Origin: Hsuehochloa calcarea
Taxonomy: Eukaryota > Streptophyta > Magnoliopsida > Poales > Poaceae
Direction of reading: 5' to 3'
Assembly: GCA_036346395.1 (NCBI GenBank)
Contig: CM070594.1
Span: 23,469,385 to 23,533,384 of the forward strand
DNA: 64,000 nt
Shown: one piece after another, positions 37,361-50,000 of the stretch
Layout: the number at the start of each line of letters is the position of its first letter
How positions within the stretch are numbered: the stretch's first letter is position 1
The notes under the pieces: generated by a model
Told to the model about the DNA's origin: nothing
Databases searched by the model: none
The model's input: the letters and a program-made list of their open reading frames with translations, nothing else
Program-made: the position numbers and the translations under genes

Positions 37361-40300
37361 ATGGCCACAGGAGCTGCCTGCTACTACCTCCTTGCCGGAG
37401 GAAGGGCAAACCTTGATGCCTTCACCCCCTCCTCGCCATGTCTGGGCCTGAGACCGTCGCGGAGCAAGGTCTTCGTTATCAGCAGCAGCAGCCGGTGTTG
37501 GATGAGGAGGCGGAGATGGGAGGGGAAAGCGAGCGGCGGCGGTGGCAGCAGCAGGGCAAGAGCAAGGCCCATGGTGAGGCCTGCCTTGTTCTCCCCCGTG
37601 GCCATGGCGTGGCAGGAGTGCAGGTATGTGTGCTCATCCTGTTTCTTTCTCCTTGATTTGCACTCATTTCTTGCATCCCAATATCCCATTCCTCAATGTC
37701 AATGCTAGTCCAAGAATTTGATGATCCATGCCATGTGAAGTTCCCTGAGTTTGTGGATTGCTATAACATTTTGGCTCCAATGGGAATAGCTGAATTAGGA
37801 ATTTTAGCTCTTGATTGTGCTGCCCATATTACTGTTGCTCGTTGATTCGGAGAAATTTTCCTTTTGCCCCTGATTTCCTGTAGCTGATTGGGCATGCTCT
37901 ATATTTGCTGATTGGTATCATGAGGAGCCATGTTCATTTGAAGAGGAGTCTGATTTCTCGGTGTTAAATGAATCTCAGGTTGTGCTGAGATTGCTGACTG
38001 GGGTGACATGTAGAATTAATAGCAGTAAACCGTGTCGACAGAAACAGCAACGAATGCCTTTTGGAATAATGGTATGGGTTTTCTAGAGCCTTAAGAGATG
38101 CTGGTTTGCATTCGATAAGGTCAGATACTCCAAATCTAAACTGTATTTTGTACATGTTTGAGAAAGTTTCCTTTCATCATGAGGCAGAGGCTCTTTGTTG
38201 TGGGGAAAAGATTGTGCAATAGCCAATAAATGTTGGTTGATGTGTACCAGTACAAGGCAAGGCTCCTAGATATAACCTCTAACCACATATTAAATCTGAA
38301 CACCATTTGAAACAATGTTGACTGCACTGGAGAGGTCATTTTACCCTTTATCTCTTTGTATGTGACATTCTGACTCAGGGATGACTCTTTATAAGATAAT
38401 GACTATTATAGACATTCTTGCTTCCAAGAAACAAGTAACATCGTACTGTAGTATTGCACGCATTTTAAGAGCAGACTAAGTATTGACTAGGAGATTCTTG
38501 TACAACGACCAGCTTGGTGAAGTTTCATGCTTAAATGTAGTACAAATTTTACAGACATTTGTTCATCTACTCTCCCTACATTACGACTGAATGTTGTCTT
38601 GGATACAGCACTGAGATTGAAGTTGATGTTCCATGTTCAGTGGCCTACCAGTGTTACTCAGAACGTGAGACCATTCCTCAATGGATGCCATTCATATCTT
38701 CTGTAAAGGTGATTGTTAAGCTTTGATCAACGTATCTTTCTCTTAGCACATTATTCATATTAGAATGCCTTGCTTGGGGGCCAAAATTTTTATGCCGGAT
38801 AGGAGTGAATATTTTACCATTACATTGCCAAGAATGGATGGACAATGATACCTTCTTTTCCTGAGTCCTGAATATCTAAACAAAGAACAGACAAGAAAAC
38901 ATAAGCTTTGTTTCGCCAAACTCGTGATTTTTCAGTTTAGTTGGGCGGTGTAATTTTCTGTTTCTTAGTGAAAAGTGAATGTAAAACAATGATGTAAAGT
39001 TCTTTTGTACTTAACCGAGAAAGAAACCACACAATGACACAAATCCTAAACTAAGGAGTACTCATACTGTCATACATAGGACTAGTGCAGTTTTCCTTTA
39101 GGAAAGCAATAGGGTTCTCTTAACAAGTCTAGTTCTTGCATGCTCCTTCAATAACAGTTGGACAGAATGCCTGCATTATCACTGTTGATGCTTGTTTTGG
39201 ATGAAACTACAAACAAGAGTCACTCAGTATACAAGTATACAGAGACATCTTTCTGATAAACACCTCTGTCAATGTGTGACATATGTCAGTTCTTATAAGT
39301 TATAACCAACAAATGATGCAAGACGTGACAAAATATAATGGGGCAATTCGTTATGTGCTACTGACTAACTTCGGATCTTCACAATATGACATTGATGTCT
39401 CGCTGACATATAGGCTCTGGCACACATGTCAGCCAGTGACATATTATGAATTAATTTTCTCAAATATAATTGATATCTTACAAGAATAATAAGATTGCAT
39501 GATTCTATAGAATTCTACTTAAATGTATGTTTACCTGAAATGTTATTGAATTGAAGTTTGGGAAGATCCCTTTTCCTTCTTTGTAAGTTATTCATCTAAA
39601 TACATGGATTACATCTAAACGACCTTTCGAAAATCCAAGCAGCTATTTTATGCAAGCAAAGTTTTCACAAATACAAGAGTAATAGTTGTAACTTTGATAG
39701 CCAGAATTTATTTAGTGTCTCACTTCTAGGCTCAGAAATATGACTTCTTCACTGTATAAGCATGCCCAGTTTACCTTGGTATGAGTGTAGAACTTGCAAA
39801 CTATAAATTTTCTCCGTATGTTTATACCATTCTAAGACTGGAACTGTACATTAGATGTATGATGTGTAGAACCTTCTCTTGGTCATACTATTAGGCTTCC
39901 TATAGTTTCTTTCCTGTTGTCCCAGCCAAGGATCAAAGAACCGGTACCGGACCGAATCCCGGCAGTGGGGCGGGAACGGTAATCGGCCGGTTACCGGTTT
40001 TCCCGGGAAAAATCCGGTTGAATTTCGTTTGAATTTGCTTAATAATCAACTGAAATTCGAAATTTAAAATTTGAATTTGCAAATTCTGGAAAAACCGGCC
40101 GGGATTTTGGATCCCGGACCCCGGCCGGTAACCGGTACCCGGTACCGGCCGGGAATTTTTTCCCTGGTCCCAGCTGCTATAAAGCCATCGTCACCCACTA
40201 GCATTCACTATAGCTAGAATCATACTGATGTTATATGTTAATATGGTTCTTATGTGCTGTTTTCTTTCCATTAGCTTGGTTTTGCATATATTAAGCTATG

Positions 40301-41651
40301 TATTTCTTTCAGTTCCAATACGCACATGATTATGCAAATGATAAGTTACAGATCCTTGAAGATAAACCAGATCTTTCACGCTGGACTTTGAAGTATGAGG
40401 CACTTGGTCGGGATGTAGAATTTTCTTGGCTTGCTAGAAACATGACAGTAAGTATTTGCGATGACAAAGCTGCTACCAATCTGGATGTGAATATTCAGTA
40501 ATAGCACTTTCTTCTGTGTATCAGCCTATTAAAAATCAAAAGATCCATTGGCGATCTCTTGAAGGTCTTCCTAATAGGTAATTATTCCACAAATTTAGAC
40601 TTATTACATACATGAATTAGTTCTCTTCATTTCATTCTCTACAGTATTTTTGTCCCCACTTGGTTGGGTTTAATACAATAAACTGGTGACCCATCCATGG
40701 CATCAGCTATTTTTGTTTTGCTAAGTTAACATAACAAATTTTGCTTGTTGCAGAGGCGCTGTCCGATTCTTTCCTAAAAGTTCATCCTCTTGTAGAGTAC
40801 AAGTGAGCATTCTGCCCTGTGAATGTGACCAAGGATCCAAAAACCGTTACCGCTACCGGGACAAATCCCGCTAGGCGGCCGGTACCGGTAACCGGAAATC
40901 CCGAGAAAAAAATCAGCTGTTTTTCAGAAACTGAATTTTGAACTGGGGTTTTTGAAAACCGGTAACCGGATCGGTTACTGCCCGAAAACCGGAAAAACCG
41001 GTTTAAAAAACCGGAAAACCGGCCTGAATTTTGAATTGATAAATTTTGAATTAGAAAGTATTTATTGAAGTGCATATTTAGCTCATACAATACGTAATCT
41101 AGCATATTTAGCTCCTACAATACGTAATCTAACATATTTAGCTCATATGAAGTGCAAACCGACCAAAAACAATAATTCAAGCATATTTAACTCATACAAT
41201 ATGTAATCTAACACAAAATAAGCATAAACCAACCTAGGAAGCGCATTATGCCGTTAAAAATTCAAATTTGAAATTGAAATTGAAATTTTTCGGCCAATTA
41301 CTGTTCACCCGGTCGCCACCGGTAAGATCGGTTGCCGGCCGGGATTTTTTCCCCCTGAATGTGACACTCCTTGTTAATTTAAATTGAGTAATTTTTTCAC
41401 AACTTGAGCTTTCTGTCACTGTGCAGCTGACAGTGGCTTATGAAGTTCCTGAAATCTTGGCGCCGGTTGCATCGGTAAGTATGCTTGCAAATATTGCTAC
41501 GTTCCAAGGGTTCATTGTTGCAAATCCTTGAATTGATCAAACTATCATTCACCAGGCACTGAAACCATTTATGGAAGGGTTGCTTCTGAAAGGTTTAGAA
41601 CGCTTTGCAACGTTTGCGAAGGAGCGCTATAGCAAGATCCCTCGGCCTTGA
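37361..41651 (+). CDS. START-like (polyketide cyclase/dehydrase-type) protein, probably plastid-targeted
   Basis: Seven exons join in frame: 37361-37623, 38609-38708, 40352-40447, 40525-40577, 40754-40802, 41427-41474 and 41556-41651, giving 234 residues. Exon 1 (87 codons) looks like a transit peptide (Ser/Arg-rich, few acids). Exons 2-7 form an SRPBCC fold: TEIEVDVPCSVAYQCYSERETIPQWMPFI, ILEDKPDLSRW, FSWLARNMT, HWRSLEGLPNRGAVRFFP, LTVAYEVPEIL, MEGLLLKGLERFATFA. The family binds hydrophobic ligands; its plant plastid members are poorly characterised. An alternative acceptor at 40311-40312 would add 13 codons in frame to exon 3. Introns 2 and 5 each contain a copy of the same MITE family. Confidence 0.92.
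39927..40166. mobile_element. hAT-type MITE (CCGGTACCGG family), copy 1, intron 2
   Basis: Bounded by the exact 8-bp duplication GTCCCAGC (39919-39926 and 40167-40174). Left end CAAGGATCAAAGAACCGG, right end ..AATTTTTTCCCTG. GC-rich ends with repeated CCGGTACCGG words and an AT-rich middle (ttgaatttgc..). Confidence 0.88.
40830..41357. mobile_element. hAT-type MITE, same family, copy 2, intron 5
   Basis: Bounded by the exact 8-bp duplication AATGTGAC (40822-40829 and 41358-41365). Left end CAAGGATCCAAAAACCG matches copy 1, right end ..GGGATTTTTTCCCCCTG. At 528 bp it is longer than copy 1 and includes a 'catatttagctc..tacaatacgtaatct' sub-repeat (41085-41215). It starts only 27 bp after the exon 5 donor. 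Confidence 0.88.
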
Positions 41652-42504
41652 ACATCCATCATTTGCATAAAACACTCACTTATAAGAATTCCAGTTTCAA
41701 TCTAGTGGAGATCACAATTGATGTGAAGATTGCATAATGCCACTCTAGATGTGGCGCGAAAAACATACTGTATGTCTGTATCCAAAGGGAAATACAAGCG
41801 ACTATTTTGGCAAACAAAATGTTAAAAAGTTCGACTCATGCTGTCATGTTACTGAGCGTTTTGTTTTATCATTATAATCGTTGAAATACCAAGGAGCATG
41901 AAATTTTAAGCCTAGTAGTATATCATTATATCTTACATGCTTTTGCAGTAAGATGCAATCCCGGCATAAACTGGTCTTCCATTCAGCATACAAAGCTTCA
42001 TATCATATTATAATTCATAACCACGATAGAAGACAGTTCCATTTAAGTTGGAGAAAGTTGGGGAAGCAACAAAACCAGTCACATTCAAGCACAAGGGCGT
42101 CGAATCACATGCGGGAACAGAAGGTGGGGGTGGAATGGGCATAAATACAGCACACAATGGTCAACAATACATCTACAGAACTGAGCAAACAAGAGAGATA
42201 ATTGCATTCCTCTCCAGTGTAGCACAAATTCTCCAAGGTGAGAAATACATCCAGCATTGGTTTATGCAGACACAGCAATGTAGTTTCAGGATATTATTAG
42301 GGACAGATGTAGCAGCTAAACAAGGAAACGAAATTCAGTAGCATATACTATGAGCTGTAGCAGCTGGCAAGGTATCAATAAACAGAATCGCCAACAAAGC
42401 GAAATGACAAGCAGATGTTTTTTGATCCCATGGATCCAAAATTACTACAAAATTTTGGAACTTGCTGAGCCAAGCAGGTTGGCTGATTAAAACAAAAACA
42501 AAAA
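41652..42504. other. Convergent 3' region between START-like and E3 genes
   Basis: 853 bp holding the 3' UTRs of the + strand START-like gene and the minus-strand E3 gene. No conserved ORF. Confidence 0.5.
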
Positions 42505-45500
42505 TCATATGTGGATGGCCTTAGTGAAAGTTTGCAAGCAAGCCTCCTTCAGGGCTTCGCTCACGGTGGGATGCGCATGGCATGTACGAGCAACATCCTC
42601 ACTTGATGCTCCATACTGCAAGGCGAGAACAGCTTCGTGGATGATTTCTCCAGCATTAGGTGCCATGATATGCACACCAAGAATCTTATCGCTTTCCTTC
42701 TCAGCCACGACCTTCACCAACCCCTCAGCATCATCGATAGCCTTTGCACGGCTGTTCGCCATCAGCGGGAATTTGCCAACCCGATAGGCAATTCCTGAAG
42801 CCTTCACCTGTTCCTCTGTTTTACCAACAGATGCAACCTCTGGGTGTGTATAGACCACACCAGGCACCGTATCATAGTCAACATGACCTTCCTTGCCAGC
42901 AATGAATTCAACACACGCTACACCGTCCTCTTCAGCTTTGTGAGCAAGCATGGGCCCAGGGATGGCATCGCCAATTGCATAGACTCCCTTCACATTGGTC
43001 ATGAAGCGTCTATCAACGAGGATCCTGCCAGCTTTGTCTGTCTCAACGCCTATAGTGTCCAACCCAATGCAAGCAGTATATGGGACCCTGCCAGCAGAGA
43101 CGAGAACAATGTCAGCTTCAAGGATGCTCTGCTCACCTCCAGCTGCAGGCTCAAGTGTTAGCTTTACACCATCTCCAGCAGTATCAACACCAACTACCTT
43201 AGTTTTGAGCATGAACTTCATCTTCTGTTTCTCCAACATGCGTTGGAACTGCTTCCTGACCTCACCATCCATCGATGGGACAATATCTGGGGCAAATTCA
43301 ACCACAGTGACCTCTGAACCAAGGCGGTTCCACACTGAACCCATCTCCAGGCCAATGTAGCCTGCTCCGATTACCACCATTTTCTTCGGGATCTCTGCCA
43401 AGCACAAGGCACCAGTAGACGAGACAATTTTCTTCTCATCAATTGTAATTCCAGGAAGTGATTTTACATCAGACCCCGTCGCAATGATTATGTTTTTGCC
43501 TTTGACAACAGTACTACCTCCATCAACCAAATCTACTGACACTTCTGAGGGGGAAGCTAATTTGCCAAAGCCTTTGACATAGTTCACTTTGTTCTTCTTA
43601 AAGAGGCCTTCTATCCCTTTCGTGAGCCCTGCCACAGCCTTGTCTTTCTGAGCCATCATCGCCGGAAGATCCACTTCCAGATTAGATAGCTTCACACCAT
43701 GGTGTGCAAAAGAACTCTTTGCTTCATGATACATATGAGATGAGTGCAACAGAGCCTGAAATTGATATCGAAAGCATGAAGAGAAGTTAAAAGTGTTCTC
43801 ATGAAGCACACCAGTAAACATATATCACCAATGTAGATAATTCTCTAGCTGAAGTAAAGCACATAAAAACTACACCAAGATGTTCAGATCTCAAATAAAG
43901 ATGTTCATCTTATACCCAGAAAAAGGAAATATGCCTCTATTTAGACGATGATCCAAGGGAATCCTACAGCTATAGCATAAATCTTATGTTGGAGCTACAG
44001 GGAGGATAGTCCTGTAAGAAAGATGTACAGGTCCAACATAAAGATGTGTAGCCTGTATCCATAAAAAAGAAATCTGCCTCTACTTGTACAATGATCCAAG
44101 GGAATCATAGAGCCTAAATCGTACATTGGAGCTACAGCAAGGATAGACTTAGAAGGAAGATGTTTAGCTCCCACATAAAGAGATAGTGATCCAATACTTT
44201 TTAGCACAGGAACCGTATTCTGGTGCAAAAAACTACACAAAGCCCTTTGCTCATTTCACCATTTATGCTGCATTTACATTGTTAGCCAGATTAAAAAAAT
44301 AAGATTCATTTAATTTCATTGCCAATGTAACCCTCACAAGTGGATACAAAATTAATAAAGTAGTAAGCCTCATATATTGATGGTTAAAAAAGGTTCAAGA
44401 TACGAGACTATGAATAACCTAAAAAGCTTAGAAGAAGTGCAACTCATTGGGGTTGCATGGTGGTTGTCACACAGCATAAGAAAGAGCAATCAAGAAATGT
44501 GTCTACAAAAAGGCCAGTTAAGAAACTAAAACTGTCAACTGGAAATACCATGACTACAGCGCAAAATATTATGGCAATGACACTTCATTTCAACCAAACT
44601 ACCGTCCATGGACCGAAAGAAATCCCAAATGTTACCAAAAAGACAGGTTCCAAGTTCCAACACATAAAATCCAAACATATAACACTGTTGATAGTACTGA
44701 TTTATTGAACCATATCATATCAATTCCATATGTTGATCCTATTGATGAATATCAGCAAAACAAACAAAAATAACCTACCCAGACGATGCCTGGAACAATA
44801 CTGTGCTATAAATTTAAGACTTGTTATCCAAGCAGATGATAACCAACCAAATTTTGAGCTGGCCAAAATTTACAAATACACTTCATATAATTGTATCTCA
44901 TGAAATTCCAAAATGGACAACGGGAACAAAGCAGAAGACCTATTATCACGACAGTAGATTGCACAGAGCTATTATTCCGTTATTATTCCAATACATGACA
45001 GTAGATTTGGAACACAGGTCTGTATAAGAAGAGCACACATTTGCACAAACTAATCATGCCAAAAAGAACTTTTTTAAAAAAAACAGCGCAACTCAAACCC
45101 TAACCGCACAGTCCAGAATGTTCTCTGGATCAGCGTATCCTCTGCAAGACCAGAGTTCATGCATCGCAACAACGCGCATCGCATCAAAAACCACCCAAAC
45201 AACGAGCTACAACAACAAGAACATTAGGAGCCAGCGCGAATCACCTAATTGACCCCAAACCGCAAGGCCCTCACAGATCTATCGCACCAGGCCACAAGGG
45301 AACAAACGAATCGAGAGGACACGGCAATGGGGGGAGAGGGAGAGGGAGCGGGAGGGGAGGGCATCATCCATCACCTTGGAGGGGATGCATCCGACGTTGA
45401 GGCAGGTCCCGCCGAGAGCGCCCCTCTTCTCGATGCAGGTGGTCTTTAGCCCCAGCTGCGCCGCCTTGATGGCCGCCACGTACCCTCCAGGCCCGCCGCC

Positions 45501-45632
45501 CACCACCACGACGTCGCTCTCCTCCCCCGCCGCCGCGTACGCCCTCCACGCGGACACCGCCGGCCCGGGGGCGTGCGGCCGCCGCAGCACAGCATCCGCC
45601 GCGCGCCTCCTCGCCAAGATCGCCAGCGCCAT
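42505..45632 (-). CDS. LPD: Mitochondrial dihydrolipoamide dehydrogenase (E3 / L-protein)
   Basis: Two exons, 45632-45375 and 43755-42505, give 502 residues with phase-0 junction. Residues 1 to about 35 are an Ala/Arg-rich mitochondrial presequence (MALAILARRRAADAVLRR). The FAD-binding VVVVGGGPGGYVAAIKAAQLG comes next, then the redox disulfide GGTCLNVGCIPSK at the end of exon 1. Exon 2 has the NAD-binding VVIGAGYIGLEMGSVWNRLG, the central VYAIGDAIPGPMLAHKAEEDG, and the dimerisation domain with the catalytic HAHPTVSE. The enzyme reoxidises lipoamide with NAD+ in pyruvate and 2-oxoglutarate dehydrogenase and in glycine decarboxylase. Start chosen at MALAIL, as in other plant E3s, 7 codons after an upstream in-frame ATG. 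All key residues present. Confidence 0.97.
43898..44177. repeat. Two-copy tandem repeat (about 143 bp) in the E3 intron
   Basis: Segments starting at 43898 (aagatgttcatcttat) and 44041 (aagatgtgtagcctgtat) align along their length, sharing 'atgatccaagggaatc' and 'ggagctacag'. They are diverged, so the duplication is old. A partial third start occurs at 44178. Confidence 0.65.
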
Positions 45633-47020
45633 CTCTCTCCCCCCGATTCGCAATGGCTTCTTGGTGAGTTGGTGTTCTCCCTCTGTCTTCTGCAGGGAAG
45701 AGGAGGAGAGAAGGGGACGGAAGCGAAAAAGGAAGCGCCTGCCTATTGCGGCTGCGGGTGGGACCCGATCAGATAGGGTTTCGTCTCATCTCGCTCCTGG
45801 CCGTAGGATGGGCAGCTAAAGAATTTTCTCCAATAATTTCTCTTATTTTTGTCACTTTTGGCTAGACAGTTGGAGCTAGCTCTCTTTAGAAAATTAAATT
45901 AGGTAGCTTAACCCGTGTTTGTTTATCGATCTGTAGAACAATTGAAAATGTTAGCCGCTAAGGTTAACTTGACTACAGTGGTGAAGTAACAAAAATAGAG
46001 AGGATGCTCGAAGGTTAAAGCTAAGGTAAGACAAATTTACTGAACATAAATCAAACGGTTTTGTACAATTTTAAATTCATACATAACTAGGAAATAAAAT
46101 AAAATACAGTAAAAATCATACATTGTTACTGATAGTGTTGCCCTAAAATTAAGGTGCGACAAGCGGAGCGATACTCCGGTACCCCAAGCATGGCAGGTTT
46201 GCCCCTGCTTGACTATCACAGTTCCTTTTTTTCCTACCAGAAAAACGCTGATAAATGTGCTTATTAAACATTATTGGGAAAAAATTGCAGACTTGTCTAA
46301 TGGGGCCTAGTACCACAATCCCAGCAAAAAAAAACTAGTACCACAATCAACAGCTCAGCTTAACACTAGCTTGCATAGTGTGTCGTTTCTATTGCAGAGT
46401 GTGAATTTGTGCTTGTGTTGCAAGCTTTCAGTAGCGCTGAGAGGAGTGAAGTTGCTGGCTCACAGCTCACAGCTCACACCCAATCCGGTTGAGGATATGT
46501 TGTTGGTCCTTGTAGACCACTGAAATCCTTGGGAGACACTGCCCTCACAAGTCAATTGTTATCTGTACCTCCCTTTCAGAACCATTTAAAACCACAATAG
46601 GCTTGTCAGTTCTTGTTCTATCATATTTCAAGAGCAATTTTCTTGGGTTGGATTCACAACTTCGTCATGGCGAAGTTTCAGCAAGCATAATGTCTATTTA
46701 ACTTAAAAGCACCCTAAACTAATCCACAAAAACAATGCGAAAAAAGTCTAGCTAGTACACTTTTTTTTTCTGCATGGCAGATTGACCATTAACTTAAAAA
46801 TGACATCGTTCGGAAATGGGAACAGATCATTGTAAGTATTTTTTGTCTTATAAGTCTCATTTAACAACAACATCCGTGTACATGGACCCAACATTTTAGT
46901 CTGCAAGAAACTTCCCAGCAAGCATCAAAATCCCCGTAAATATACTGTTCAACCACAAAGAAGACTAACCCTATCAATTCCTCGTTCGTTCTCTCCTACT
47001 TCCTAATGTTGATCCAGAAG
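45633..47020. other. E3 promoter and 3' flank of the galactosyltransferase gene
   Basis: 1.39 kb. The E3 5' UTR/promoter is near 45633-45850 (GC-rich, then AT-rich). The remainder is AT-rich 3' flank of the same-strand galactosyltransferase. No ORF of note. Confidence 0.5.
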
Positions 47021-50000
47021 CTATTCACAGCATACTGGTTGATCTTCTTTCCGAAGCTTCTCCCACAGACACATCATAAGCCTTGGGCTCTGATAGTGGG
47101 CAAGGACGTAATCAGAATCGCATCCTTCATTGTAGAAGCGATCATCATTCACATAGTTTACGTTCTGACCACTGTTTTTGTATTGTTGGATCCAAATGCC
47201 CATCGCAACATCTTCAAGTTTGAACAGCTGAGGCAGTTACAAGATCAATCAGGAGCTGCATCAATGCTTAACAAGAGAACACAAAAAGAAGTTTGTGAAT
47301 GTATTGTGAGTTTGTCATCCTACCTGAAGCGTGCGTTCTTGATGACCTCGAACGACAAACTTTGCAATATCCCTTGAGATTATGTATCCGGGACCATGAG
47401 CCCAAGGCGGATATGTTTCAACAGGCCATTCCTGTGTTTCTCAATAGTCAAGAGTGAAAAAAGCAGCCCAAATAAATGAAACCTTGGTGCAGGATAATTG
47501 GAACACACAATACCTTTGGACTGATGAACCATTTGCTATCCTTGTCTCTGTGTGGTGAAGACTGGAAAGAAATAAGACCATACAAAAGCCCATGGGAGTC
47601 GCTCTTCTTCAGGCTTGAGATAACTTCATCAATCCTAAGAAAAGCATCATCATCTGTTTTCATGATGTACCTTGCGGGAATAATTTTGGTCTGCGAATTT
47701 GCAATATGTGAAATATAAGTTCCTGTTACCAGGATGTGCATAACATTCATGAAGGTTTCTGTTATGGAGAAAGGCGTGAGGCAGCGCAACAGGTGTATGA
47801 ACAGCACCATGGATACTGTAGCATGCATGAACAGTCCTCGGTCCTCGGACCCGTACCCAACCAGCGATCACAACATTTGGTATCAAAGCTACCACCATGG
47901 CTTCCGATACCGAACTATCTCCGTTCGCCATGTTGAAAGCTGTCAACGAAAAGATAATAGCCTCGATTCACAACATGATGGCTATCATTCAAGAAACATG
48001 GGCATTGATAGTCAAGTTGAAGGAGCAGGAGGAGCCGTCGCGTGCCATTGCAATGGCGGCGCTACCATCACCTTCCTCAACGGTGCCACCAATGCCACCC
48101 CAGTGGGCATCGCTGCCCTTGGTTGCACCCCTCGTGCGGCGTCGCTGGAGGAAGGATGCTGCTGTCCAGCGGCGATCTTTTCCACATGACCGACCGAAGT
48201 TGCGTCATAGGCAACACAGAGCGTAGCGACTGAGGGGACAATGCCGCCGTCGTGTCCTTCCCGCCATCGTCACACTCCATGGCAGTAAGGGCGTAACAGT
48301 TGCCCCATGTCGGTTGCCCATGCCGCCGACGTCTTCCCTAACACCACAACATGCTAAGGTGTTTCTTCTTTGGGAGCCATACGTCGGAGTATCACTGATA
48401 TGCTCTCAAGCGAATCGACACCGGTACTGGATACTCTTGTCAACATGGGGCCACCAAGGACTTCAACCGTGGCCACCACCGCAGCTCGAAGACAAGCTGT
48501 CTCGCTGCGAGGGTGTAATGTTATTGAGGAAGGCGCGAGGCGGCGTAGCAGATACATGAACAGTACCACGAGTACTGTAGTGCACGTGAACCGTACCCAT
48601 CGGTACTGTATCGTGTTATTTTCCATACGTGCTGATTGGTTTCCAAGAATAAAGAATAGTTGGTTATGTAGATTATTATAGGATTCCTTATCAATCTAGT
48701 TATTATTAGGAATACGATCTTATTTATTAGGAAGGTTATTTTTTTTATAGTTGGAAATATTAGATTGGATTAATAGGTTTCTATATAGATTATTTCTTAG
48801 GCGTCAAGTCGGACTACCCTATAAAAGGGATAGTATGTATTCATTATTAATCAAGCAATGAAATCAAAAGTTCAACTAAGCCTTAGAGCCTACCCTACCG
48901 ACGGTTAGATGAGGACGAGTATCCTACCCTCGGTCCTTGGACCCATACCCAACCAACGATCACAACAGTTTCAGGTTTACTTAATGTGTACAAAACCATA
49001 TGTACTAGGCAAATCATGATAAATAAGTTCTATCTTTTTCCCAATCAAGTAGTAAGGCAACAATGCTTTGTGCCTCAACTTTCTCAGTTTCAGTTTCAAG
49101 CTTTGACGAGATATGTAATGACTCGACAAAAGGCCAAACTTATATGTTACATTGTTACAGTTTGACTATTGCTTGTGATTATGCCACAACTTGCATAGTT
49201 ATGCTGCAATTATAGTAGAAAGTAGAAATAACATAATTTGCAAAAAAAACCTAGCCATCCTTTATGCTTTAAGGATATATCTTGGCATCAGAATCTTAAC
49301 ATAGTACATAGTTTCAAAAGGAGCCTGCCAGGAAAAAAGAAGCATTGGAAATTCAATTGGGCTGGATATTACATAGTTTCAAAAGGAGCCTGCCAGGAAA
49401 AAAGAAGCATTGGAAATTCAATTGGGCTGGATATTTTAATCTAGTGATGACTGTAGTTAGTGTACAGCCTTGGACAAATGTTCCGGCATCGCAATTTTTA
49501 TGGACTTACGAGTTACGACTGAGCTAGGTAATTGTACTTGCTCAATGGGCTAAAGGATGAGGCATATTGCCGGATGAGCCAAGGAATCTATGAAATGAAT
49601 TGAGTGTAAAAATGAAAGTCACACCGGGTACAAACAGAATATGTTATAGACTAAGACCCAAGGCACTGTAGTGATGTGTGAATAGTACTACCCACAGTTA
49701 CTAGGAAATAATCTATTAGTTAGACAAGTTATTATTAGATTGGACTGTTAGGATCATCTATTTCCTATATTAGAGATATGTTTCTTAGAGGTCAAATCAA
49801 GTCATCCCTATAAGAGGTACAACATTGTATCAGGTATAGTTAAGCAATGAATAAATAAAATTCTTAGCCATGTCCCTTCCTCTTCAACTAAGCCAAAGAG
49901 CCATGATGGTGGCATGGCTAACCGTTTAAGAGCGAGTACTCTATACACGGTCCTCGGACCTGCACCCAACCAACCCACGCCACAACAAAATATCATAGTA

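Noticed and set aside
40313..40351. Longer exon 3 of the START-like gene
   Set aside because: A polypyrimidine-rich acceptor at 40311 would add FQYAHDYANDKLQ in frame, but the family continues ..SSVK directly with ILEDKPDLSRW, so the 40350-40351 acceptor was preferred; alternative splicing remains possible.
42509..43360. Several + strand ORFs of 92-121 codons
   Set aside because: They lie antisense to the intact E3 coding exon and have no domain.
45279..45653. Upstream start MRIGGREMALAIL for E3
   Set aside because: Plant E3 presequences normally start at MALAIL; the extra 7 codons are in the 5' leader.
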